Shown here piece after piece: positions 8,101-14,086 of a stretch of 35,924 nt of DNA. Positions within the stretch are counted from its first letter, which is position 1. Each line of letters starts with the position of its first letter. The position numbers and the translations under genes were made by a program. The stretch covers positions 1 to 35,924 of the forward strand of contig BEHW01000005.1 of the NCBI GenBank assembly GCA_002898675.1. The letters run 5' to 3'. Source of the stretch: a bacterium HR20. Lineage in GTDB: Bacteria > Bacteroidota > Ignavibacteria > Kapaibacteriales > NICIL-2. Under the pieces are notes generated by a model. The model saw nothing but the letters and a program-made list of their open reading frames with translations, was not told the DNA's origin and ran no database searches.

Positions 8101-8673
8101 CTCCGCATTGCCATGCACCCGCGACTGATGATGCCCGACACTGCTTGGTCACTTGGGGGAACAGCGAAGCTTCTCAGCCGTGGGCGCCTCGATGAGCGTC
8201 GCATTGCGACGATTGCCCTCGAACGCGCGCTCGCTCTCTTCCGGGAGGATACACTCGCTGTGCTGGAGGGAACAGCAGCACTCGGCGAGCAAGATACGTC
8301 CCACCTCGATTTTGCCGACGCACCGTACTGGGGAACGGCGGTTGCTGTTTCGGCTACCAATGGCATTCTGGAGCTGGAAGGATTCTGCGGCGATCGGCGC
8401 ACCATCGAAGAACAGTCGCTGCATATGACGATTGTTCCAACACCGGCGAGCGGAACTACGATCACCGTTGCGATCGAATCAACCGCCCAGCACCAGGGTG
8501 AACTGGCGATTTATTCCGCGCGTGGAGAGGAACGCTTCCGGATACCCGTACTGCTTAGCAGCGGAAGGCAAGACATTCCGATCTCGATCGCCGGTCTCGA
8601 AGCAGGTATCTACGCCGTCGTGCTCACCGCTGACGGGCACACAACACGTGCAACACTGGTGGTTGTGCGATGA
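5137..8673 (+). CDS. Large secreted propeller/ASH-domain protein with T9SS sorting domain
   Basis: 1178 residues. Signal peptide 1-16 (MRWFFLLAFSVLPALA). Residues 245-320 look Ig-like (SWPSGGELLAPCQSVTLRW, YSLDSGTTWEPI). About 325-640 resemble a WD40/beta-propeller, with repeated blades such as ITFRSDGKRLLALHAANGEL and IAFSPDQRMVASSS. From about 642 there are two or three ASH/choice-of-anchor-D domains (LDFAPIYAYAGLDTTFRARL, VTLRFAPGRAGYYSGALVI, IEFSPTQSGQANGTLYV). Residues about 1090-1178 form a T9SS tail (VPTPASGTTITVAIE, LAIYSARGEERFRI, LEAGIYAVVL). The protein is expected to cross the outer membrane by T9SS and be anchored or released. No catalytic motif was recognised. Its TGA overlaps the next gene's ATG (ATGA), so the two are probably translationally coupled and may act together at the outer membrane. 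Confidence 0.82.
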   Translation: MRWFFLLAFSVLPALAQLQLRVVSSVDSTQYPWLSIIAESRLDGVPIALSGSSVVLASSRFSIRPQRVETLDQARGRMRITWLADPRLATENFVHIFAWSGEQLARDSVQLPRLPVLRIVTQQNTPLEELSIQAAPGIETTERFYLQLFTGRSSTDGTRELPIRVDSIVSSIPFVQVEWVGWTGGSRTLPSTVYSPLLYLVRLHCSPPDTTYHSGTITIYYDSTLSFAIPISVNRFPLPATQQLRFSWPSGGELLAPCQSVTLRWSGMALDARVAVDYSLDSGTTWEPITITTDSSTTWTVPNAPTRGLRFRLRQLDSQPRTYQLDDQNTAAVGRITFRSDGKRLLALHAANGELVEWDVESRQVTWRALPPDVGQVQPVWVAYLDSTRAIAVYNASARGYAALFRIGTPAPLWNGEIFPTTIGQAALDTAHSTLAVIASISPALRLLEISDATIASARIVPLPIPATALTITGSEALVALLDGRIIRYQTPEWTPRGEYSLPFLPRVALMRALPDGKRLAIGCTVSQPSVVQGISAPVFVLDRPTAQLIRSNRQAASTPVAVTASSNGRYLVFGFRGQPQSPLWDLAVDMITGQVSTHQGALADIAFSPDQRMVASSSVTPPLELVLRSFLFPETALSPPVRIGALALATDTLDFAPIYAYAGLDTTFRARLCNRGDVPIPLSERWAEGEPTFQLLDLPGPDTLQPGECRDVTLRFAPGRAGYYSGALVIRHCDQLLRLPLRGRALERSVTFPDTIVVGTACVGRPVRGQFIVLTNEDPAPLPIGGATIYDGLRSPFRLVTPPHDTIIGGKSALVLTIEFSPTQSGQANGTLYVNYGWRDYTATITLSGSSVGSTVEPHVRPLPFVPQQPLRSLRLRNRERSTLTITSARVEPAGGFRIIGDFPLAIPPEDSVAIGIEWLQPDSSSAELVLQVEPCSSILRIPLVRFQARAELRIPTVRADVHGRARIPILARIAANADYGDRLPCTLRIAMHPRLMMPDTAWSLGGTAKLLSRGRLDERRIATIALERALALFREDTLAVLEGTAALGEQDTSHLDFADAPYWGTAVAVSATNGILELEGFCGDRRTIEEQSLHMTIVPTPASGTTITVAIESTAQHQGELAIYSARGEERFRIPVLLSSGRQDIPISIAGLEAGIYAVVLTADGHTTRATLVVVR

Positions 8674-10529
8674 AAGCAGTGCGGCTTGTAGCTCTTCTCC
8701 TCTGGGCATGGCTTGCTCTCCGCCCGTCACGAGCTGCTTCCAATGACCAAGGCCAGTTCCTCATCGGCGTAGCCGCAAGTGGCGGTGTCAATCTCCACGA
8801 TGCACAGTTCGGCAGTTTCCCTGGTGTGCAAAGTTGCTGCTCGAGTTTTGGTACGCAGTGGACCCCGACGGTTGGAATCGCTGGGATTGTTGAGCATGAT
8901 GGCCATGGTCTTGCCTCGATCCCAATTGCGCTGCAGCTCCGCATGGGCATCACCCAGCTTGGTGGAACGCTTACGCGCGATGAATTCATCGGCAATGTCA
9001 TCGTGGGAGATAGCCTCGTTCGGGGCACAAGCCGCCATCAACTGGAGGCAACACTCTGGGCGGTTTCTGCAGAGCCGCTGCTTCGATTTCTCCTCCCCAC
9101 GCACCCAGCGTTTAGCTTCGACGTCGGAGCACGGTTCGATTGGATCGTGGTTGCACGCTTTGCTCAGCAAGAGCAACTAACCAACCCTGCAGCCGGTGTG
9201 TACTTCGAAACGCGGAATCGGACGCGCAATACTGCAAGCGGCTCTATCCCAACGGCAGCGCAGTTCGGTGCAGCACTAAGCGCAGGGATGAGCTACAGCA
9301 TCCCGCTCACCGCGCGCTGGACGCTCCGCCCAGAACTTCGTGGCTCCCTGGGGATCACCCGTCTTGCAGATGTCCCGTGGCACGTCCATCGCATTGTTGC
9401 TGGGATTGCATTTCTCCATCGCCCTGAGAGTATCCAGCCTACGGTCGCGCCCCCAGCGCCGATCGTTGAACCGCCACCACCGCCCTTGGCATTCGATGTC
9501 GAAACGCGCGTGCTCGGGATTCACCGACGCAGTGGCGATACCTCGATCGTCGAGCTTCCTGCACGCCGTATCGAGCGTCGTTCGATGGTTCTGCCGGTTG
9601 TGTTCTTTGCTCCGCAGAGTGCCGCGCTCGATTCTGCCGCCGAGCAGCAGATTGCGTTGGTAGCGCGTGCAGCTCAGAGAAGCTCTGCGCCGATTCACCT
9701 TGCACCGAGCACCGCGCCAGATGAGCCAGATTCCCTCCGCCTGCTTCGCTTCCGTGCAGTTGTCGAGCGCCTGCGAGCGTTTGGGGTCCGCGTCGCTCCC
9801 TCGCCGATCGAAGCACCTCGACCTGCACAGGTTCCCCTTGCGATTACCGATGAACTGCGAGCAGTCTGGATCAAGACGTCTGATCCGCTCGTCTTGCGCG
9901 AATCGTTCGCCGTACTGACAAGTCAGCCTTCGGTGGAAGTTGTGCTCCTTCCCGAGGTGCACTCGAGCGCTGGGCCAGTGCGTTTTGACCTCACCGTTGC
10001 ACAGGATGGACGTCAAACCCTGCACACAGAGAGCGCACCGGCAGTAATGCGGTTTGAGCTTTCGCCAGCGCAGCTACTTGCCGGCACCCCAACGGCATAT
10101 CGCTGGACGGTCGTTGCCATGGACACTGCTGGTCAAACCCAGCAGCGAAGCGGATACGGGATTGTGCGCCCAGAGTTCATCGAACGGGATACTGCACTTG
10201 AGGAGCTCGACGTTGGCGGCACCTTGCTCCTTGGCCGCTGCGCGTTCGACGCAACAACGTTCGAGGAGTTCGACACCACGCTCGCCGCATTTGTCCGTCG
10301 CGCTGCTCGCGCTGGGAAAACGGTCGTGCTCATCGGCAGCACTGATGCCATCGGGAGCGATAGCTACAATCGCGCGCTCGCCCGGCGACGAGCGGAAGCA
10401 GCACTTGAGCGCCTTGGACTTTCTCCACAAGCTGTGGAGATCGAAGTACAAATCGGCGGACCGCACGAGCGGACACTCTACCAGCGCATCGCACGTCGGG
10501 GTGTGTTCGTTCGGACCGAGGAGCGTTAG
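8670..10529 (+). CDS. Outer-membrane beta-barrel protein with C-terminal OmpA-like domain
   Basis: 619 residues. Signal peptide about 1-23. Residues 27-250 look like an eight-stranded-type barrel with alternating hydrophobic strands. A proline-rich hinge (260-273) follows. Residues 307-375 resemble a degenerate OmpA-like fold (VVFFAPQSAALDSAAEQQIA). Residues 515-616 are a clearer OmpA/MotB peptidoglycan-binding domain: a GSTDAIGSDSYN stretch and then RALARRRAEAALERLG, matching the family's TDxxGxxxxNxxLSxxRA core. OmpA-like domains usually bind peptidoglycan and tie the outer membrane to the wall. The start overlaps the stop of the preceding T9SS cargo gene by four bases, suggesting a functional pair. 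Its own stop overlaps the convergent metallopeptidase gene by four bases; no terminator hairpin separates them. Confidence 0.8.
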   Translation: MKAVRLVALLLWAWLALRPSRAASNDQGQFLIGVAASGGVNLHDAQFGSFPGVQSCCSSFGTQWTPTVGIAGIVEHDGHGLASIPIALQLRMGITQLGGTLTRDEFIGNVIVGDSLVRGTSRHQLEATLWAVSAEPLLRFLLPTHPAFSFDVGARFDWIVVARFAQQEQLTNPAAGVYFETRNRTRNTASGSIPTAAQFGAALSAGMSYSIPLTARWTLRPELRGSLGITRLADVPWHVHRIVAGIAFLHRPESIQPTVAPPAPIVEPPPPPLAFDVETRVLGIHRRSGDTSIVELPARRIERRSMVLPVVFFAPQSAALDSAAEQQIALVARAAQRSSAPIHLAPSTAPDEPDSLRLLRFRAVVERLRAFGVRVAPSPIEAPRPAQVPLAITDELRAVWIKTSDPLVLRESFAVLTSQPSVEVVLLPEVHSSAGPVRFDLTVAQDGRQTLHTESAPAVMRFELSPAQLLAGTPTAYRWTVVAMDTAGQTQQRSGYGIVRPEFIERDTALEELDVGGTLLLGRCAFDATTFEEFDTTLAAFVRRAARAGKTVVLIGSTDAIGSDSYNRALARRRAEAALERLGLSPQAVEIEVQIGGPHERTLYQRIARRGVFVRTEER

Positions 10530-11170
10530 AGCCAACGACCGTACGAGTTAAGCCACGCGACAGCCTCTCGGTAGGCAGGATACAATGCTTCGAGTTTCCG
10601 CCAGAAGCGTGGTCCGTGGTTCGGAATCTTCGTATGGACAAGCTCGTGCAGGATCAAATAGTCCATCACGCTCGGCGGAACTTTTGCAATTCGCCAATCG
10701 AAGGTAATCACCCCCTCTGGGGAGCAATACCCCCACGCACTGGTGTAGTCCCGGATTTCAATGCGTGTGAACGTAAATCCATACCGTCGCGCCAAGTGCC
10801 GCGCACGTCGGCGGACAAGGCGTTCCGCTTCCCACACGTACCACTGCCGCTGGAGCAAGGGAGCAAGGAGATTCTCGCCACTTGCGATAATTCGACGATG
10901 CGGATAGAGCAGCACACTCGCACCTAACCGCGGGCGTAACACAAAGCGATAGACGCGGCCGCGATAGAGCATCTCTCCAGGTGCCAGACTAATCCGCTCC
11001 ATCCCGCGATACCGCGCACGTTGCCGCTCGATCCACTCCCGGTGACGCTCGATGAGCCGCTGGAGCGTCCGCAATGCATAGCGTGGTGATGCAACGACAA
11101 CCACCTGCCCATTCGGATGGACCTTGATCCAGACGCGCCGGACAGCGCGGCGCTCGATAGAGATGCGCAT
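10526..11170 (-). CDS. YgjP-like (SprT/M48-type) zinc metallopeptidase domain protein
   Basis: 214 residues, close to the usual length of the YgjP/DUF45 family. The C-terminal half carries HELVH at 175-179 and the downstream NHGPRFW at 184-190. The two histidines of HExxH and the later His are the expected zinc ligands, with Glu176 as catalytic base. Residues 145-160 (AWGYCSPEGVITFDWR) match the family's conserved SxWGxCSxxGxIxxNxxL region. No signal peptide is present, so it is predicted cytoplasmic. Substrates of this family are poorly known; homologues are often found beside restriction or housekeeping genes. It lies 109 bp downstream of the small outer-membrane barrel gene and overlaps the convergent OmpA-like gene by four bases. 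Confidence 0.88.
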   Translation of the reverse strand: MRISIERRAVRRVWIKVHPNGQVVVVASPRYALRTLQRLIERHREWIERQRARYRGMERISLAPGEMLYRGRVYRFVLRPRLGASVLLYPHRRIIASGENLLAPLLQRQWYVWEAERLVRRRARHLARRYGFTFTRIEIRDYTSAWGYCSPEGVITFDWRIAKVPPSVMDYLILHELVHTKIPNHGPRFWRKLEALYPAYREAVAWLNSYGRWL

Positions 11171-11279
11171 TGCGACTACTTCGTGGTTCGACCTTCCCCT
11201 CCCACTTGCTGCACGCGGCGAAATTACTCGCTTCGTCGCCGTCGTCGGTGCGCACTTCTTCTACAAGAGTTTCGCCTGC

Positions 11280-11834
11280 TTAGCGGAAGCGGTAGACAAT
11301 CCCGATCGTCGCTGTTGAAGCACCGAACGCCAAGCGAAGATGGCCGGCAAGCTGGGGAGTGAAAAAGTACCAGGCACCGATGCCACCAACCAAAATCACT
11401 TCGTTATTCGAGCGCGTATCAATCACCCCGTACCCCAAATCGGAAGAAACGGTATAGACCCGATAGGCTAATCCCCCCAGGATGTACGGGTCCAGTTGGG
11501 GCATGTCCTCGATACTTGGGGAAAGGTGGTAGATGCCAGTCAGAGAAATCGGAACGTAGGTTGTCGTCTGGGTACTTGAAATGTTGCCTTGCGTGACAAC
11601 TTTGCTAAAGCGCGAGTAGTCAATCGAAATGCCGAGGTTGACAATACCTGGTCCAGCTTCGCCGAGATCGGTGAGCGTGTACTCACCATCGAGTGCAACA
11701 TCGAATGCACTCTCCTTTGCACCCACGCCAATGCGGATGCCACCGAAGATGCTGCCTTTCGGCAGGTAGTTCTGAGCGTCAGCTGCTGCTGCAGCGATGA
11801 GCACAACTGCAAGGGATGCAACCACGTTCTTCAT
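11280..11834 (-). CDS. Small outer-membrane beta-barrel protein
   Basis: 184 residues with a signal peptide (MKNVVASLAVVLIAAAAADA). The mature part is a run of amphipathic strands with aromatic girdle residues (GSIFGGIRIGVGAKESAF, YILGGLAYRVYTV, LVGGIGAWYFFTPQ, ASTATIGIVYRFR at the C-terminus), as in OmpW/OMP_b-brl-type small barrels. No enzymatic site was seen. The start has a good GGAGAG ribosome site just upstream (about 11840-11845). It follows the serine palmitoyltransferase gene by only 15 bp, so the two are probably cotranscribed, perhaps linking this barrel to outer-membrane lipid composition (inference). Confidence 0.8.
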   Translation of the reverse strand: MKNVVASLAVVLIAAAAADAQNYLPKGSIFGGIRIGVGAKESAFDVALDGEYTLTDLGEAGPGIVNLGISIDYSRFSKVVTQGNISSTQTTTYVPISLTGIYHLSPSIEDMPQLDPYILGGLAYRVYTVSSDLGYGVIDTRSNNEVILVGGIGAWYFFTPQLAGHLRLAFGASTATIGIVYRFR

Positions 11835-11849
11835 TACTTCTCTCCAGAG

Positions 11850-13073
11850 TTAGTGTGTAGCTACTCCAGCATCGCTGCGCTGAGGGATAAGCCCCAGCTC
11901 GCGCCCTGCTTTTTCGAATGCTTCGATGATTGCGTCAAGATGGACGCGTTCGTGCGTTGCCATGTAGCTGGTACGCATCATGCTCATGTTCGGCGGAACG
12001 CCAGGCGGAATGAATGCATTGACGAAGACGCCGCCATCGTAGAGCCTGCGCCAGAGCACGAGTGCTGTTTCGACATCACCGACGATTACCGGGACAATTG
12101 CCGTCGGGGAGTGATAGACGTTGAAGCCAAGCTCCGATAGCCCTCTGCGCATGTAGTCAGCGTTTGCAATCAGGCGGCTGACCAGCTCTGGATGCCGCTC
12201 GAGGATCTCGAGCGCAGCAAGCGCGGCAGCTACCGACGCCGGTGTCGGCGACGCACTGAAGATCAGTGCCGGTGAGTGATGCTTTAGGTAGTTGATCACC
12301 CGCTCAGGACCTGCGATAAATCCTCCGAGCGAGGCAAAGGTTTTTGAGAACGTGCCCATCGTCAGATCTGTTTCGGCAGTCAACCCGAAGTGGCTTGCCG
12401 TCCCGCGGCCGCCGCGGCCGATTACCCCGACGGCATGGGCATCGTCCACCAGCACGCGTGCGCCGTAGCGGTGAGCAACTTCCACCAAGCGCGGAAGGTC
12501 AACGATTTCTCCTGTGACGGAGAAGACGCCATCGGTTACAACAAGCTTCCCTGCGTCAGCAGGAAGACGCTGCAGAACCTTCTCCAGGTCATCCATGTCG
12601 TTATGCTTGTAGCGCACAAACTCTGCAAAGCCCCCTTTGGCGAGCATGCACGCATTGATGATCGAGGCGTGGTTTTCCTTGTCGCTGATGACGTAGTCGC
12701 CTTTCCCAACCAGTGCACTGATCGAGCCGAGCGCAGTTTGGTAACCGGTCGAAAAGAGCAGTACTGCCTCGTAGCCCAAGAATTCTGCCAGCCGACGTTC
12801 CAGCTCGATGTGGAGGTCAATTGTCCCTGTCAGATACCGGGAGCCAGAGCAGCCAGTACCGTAGCGTTCGATCGCTCGGATGGCTGCCTCCTTGACCGCC
12901 GGATGCGCCGTCAGGCCAAGGTAGTTATTCGAGCCAGCCATGATCACCTTCCGCCCCTCGATCTGAACGACAGGCCCTTCGTTGTCCTCGATCGGGCGGA
13001 AGTAGGGGTAGAGCCCCTTGGCCTTCACCTCGTCGGCGCGCGTAAAGTCGTAGCACTTTTGGAACAGGTCCAT
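11850..13073 (-). CDS. spt: Serine palmitoyltransferase-like alpha-oxoamine synthase
   Basis: 407 residues. A PLP-dependent aminotransferase-fold enzyme of the alpha-oxoamine synthase family, which condenses an amino acid with an acyl-CoA. The N-terminus (MDLFQKCYDFTRADEVKA...LYPYFRPIE) and GSNNYLGLT are typical of Bacteroidota serine palmitoyltransferases, which make 3-ketosphinganine, the first step of sphingolipid synthesis. PLP residues are visible: VDDAHAVG around 209-216 and the Schiff-base lysine Lys244 in GTFSKTFASLGG. The TFSKTFAS form argues for Spt rather than glycine C-acetyltransferase (Kbl) or BioF, which usually read TLGKA. Still, Kbl cannot be wholly excluded. The ATG at 13073 is set by GGAG at 13079-13082 and the family N-terminus. 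It is divergent from a TetR gene and upstream of an outer-membrane barrel. Confidence 0.85.
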   Translation of the reverse strand: MDLFQKCYDFTRADEVKAKGLYPYFRPIEDNEGPVVQIEGRKVIMAGSNNYLGLTAHPAVKEAAIRAIERYGTGCSGSRYLTGTIDLHIELERRLAEFLGYEAVLLFSTGYQTALGSISALVGKGDYVISDKENHASIINACMLAKGGFAEFVRYKHNDMDDLEKVLQRLPADAGKLVVTDGVFSVTGEIVDLPRLVEVAHRYGARVLVDDAHAVGVIGRGGRGTASHFGLTAETDLTMGTFSKTFASLGGFIAGPERVINYLKHHSPALIFSASPTPASVAAALAALEILERHPELVSRLIANADYMRRGLSELGFNVYHSPTAIVPVIVGDVETALVLWRRLYDGGVFVNAFIPPGVPPNMSMMRTSYMATHERVHLDAIIEAFEKAGRELGLIPQRSDAGVATH

Positions 13074-13078
13074 ATAAA

Positions 13079-13082
13079 CTCC
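13079..13082 (-). promoter_or_regulatory. Shine-Dalgarno of the serine palmitoyltransferase gene
   Basis: GGAG on the minus strand with a five-base spacer to the ATG at 13073. It supports that start over the in-frame start 27 bases further upstream. Confidence 0.65.
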
Positions 13083-13300
13083 GTTGGATACTATGCACAC
13101 TGCGTGCGGTGGTTCTTTTCAGCGCAAATATCGGAAACATGCACACGAACTTCCGCTCGAATGGCGCGCTCCCGTGCGGAAGACCCGCGTTCGGACAAGC
13201 CGCTTCCCACCGGACCCGTTCTGAACAACCGACGGACCGAACGTTGTACCGAAGGAAACCAAGTACCCCAGCCATGAACATCCGGTGCACGGTCAAAGCG

Positions 13301-13308
13301 TATTTTTG
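13301..13308 (+). promoter_or_regulatory. Candidate -7 element of the TetR gene
   Basis: TATTTTTG matches the Bacteroidota -7 consensus TAnnTTTG and would place the start of transcription near 13315, about 35 bases before the ATG. No TTTG was found at the expected -33 spacing, so this is weaker than the promoter at 4939-4970. Confidence 0.35.
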
Positions 13309-13310
13309 CC

Positions 13311-13326
13311 GACCGACTGGTCAGTC
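13311..13326 (+). promoter_or_regulatory. Candidate TetR operator palindrome
   Basis: GACCGACTGGTCAGTC is an imperfect 16-bp inverted repeat (6 of 8 pairs match, form GACnGACnnGTCnGTC). It lies just after the -7-like element and 22 bases before the TetR start codon. TetR-family proteins commonly bind such GAC...GTC dyads in their own promoters. Binding here would be expected to block transcription of the regulator and the receptor gene behind it. This is inferred from position and symmetry only. Confidence 0.5.
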
Positions 13327-13348
13327 GTACAACGAGGCTCACGCAACC

Positions 13349-14062
13349 ATGCCCCGTCGTCCGCAATCGGAAGCAGCATGGGCTGCCAAGCGGCAGCAGA
13401 TCATCACTGCTGCCATCGGCGAGTTCGCTCGGCGCGGGTTCCACGCCACAAAGATGGAACACATCGCTGACGCCGCCGGCATTGGCAAAGGAACGATCTA
13501 CGAGTACTTCGCCACGAAAGACGAACTCTTTCTGGCAGTCTATGATTACTGGATGGATACCTACGAAGCTGCCATGCAGCGTGCTGCCGACGAGCATCGC
13601 GGTGATCCGCTCGCCACTGCCGATGCGCTCATTGAAACAGCAATCGCCTTCTACCAGGAGCACGCTGCGTACGCACCGATCCTGCTCGAGTTCTGGGCGC
13701 ACGCGCTCCGGAGCGACGACCCCCACTTCCTCGAGCGAATCCAACAGATGAAGCAGACGCTCGGCGCAATCGGCGCACGTGTCGCCAGCGAGCTCATCGC
13801 AAGCGGTGCCTTCCGCAAGGTAGAGACCGCCTCCTTCGCGCAGTTGGAGCTGGGAATCTCCGACGGGATCTTCCTTCACTGGGTGCTCGATGGACAGCGG
13901 TACAATCTCCACGATGCCTACCGCTTCCGCCAAGCAGTGATCGGGGCGGGGCTGATGCGTCCAATGCTCCGCCGCATGCTCGACAGCAAGATCACCAAGC
14001 GACTGACCAGCGGCTTCCTCCGCTCGAACACTCCTGGCGCACGCTCCAAGCGCTCGCGCTGA
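13349..14062 (+). CDS. TetR/AcrR family transcriptional regulator
   Basis: 237 residues. The N-terminal helix-turn-helix is clear at about 17-62: IITAAIGEFARRGFHATKME, then HIADAAGIGKGTIYEYFATK. The C-terminal ligand-binding domain (about 70-210) is helical and resembles the TetR_C_11-like type, whose members often respond to fatty-acid-like or toxic ligands; the inducer here cannot be told from sequence. The frame is open further upstream, but the ATG at 13349 (MPRRPQSEAAW) starts immediately before the HTH and after the operator-like palindrome, so it is preferred. The TonB-dependent receptor follows 24 bp after the stop. The serine palmitoyltransferase operon is transcribed away from it, so it may control one or both sides (inference). 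Confidence 0.9.
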   Translation: MPRRPQSEAAWAAKRQQIITAAIGEFARRGFHATKMEHIADAAGIGKGTIYEYFATKDELFLAVYDYWMDTYEAAMQRAADEHRGDPLATADALIETAIAFYQEHAAYAPILLEFWAHALRSDDPHFLERIQQMKQTLGAIGARVASELIASGAFRKVETASFAQLELGISDGIFLHWVLDGQRYNLHDAYRFRQAVIGAGLMRPMLRRMLDSKITKRLTSGFLRSNTPGARSKRSR

Positions 14063-14086
14063 TTGTTTCACCACTGCTCGATTCCT

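Noticed and set aside
10526..11279. Toxin-antitoxin or defence island centred on the YgjP-type peptidase
   Set aside because: No antitoxin, restriction or helicase genes are nearby; neighbours are lipid and outer-membrane genes.
13091..14074. 327-residue minus-strand frame across the TetR gene
   Set aside because: The plus strand encodes a clear TetR protein with HTH; the minus frame has no family features.
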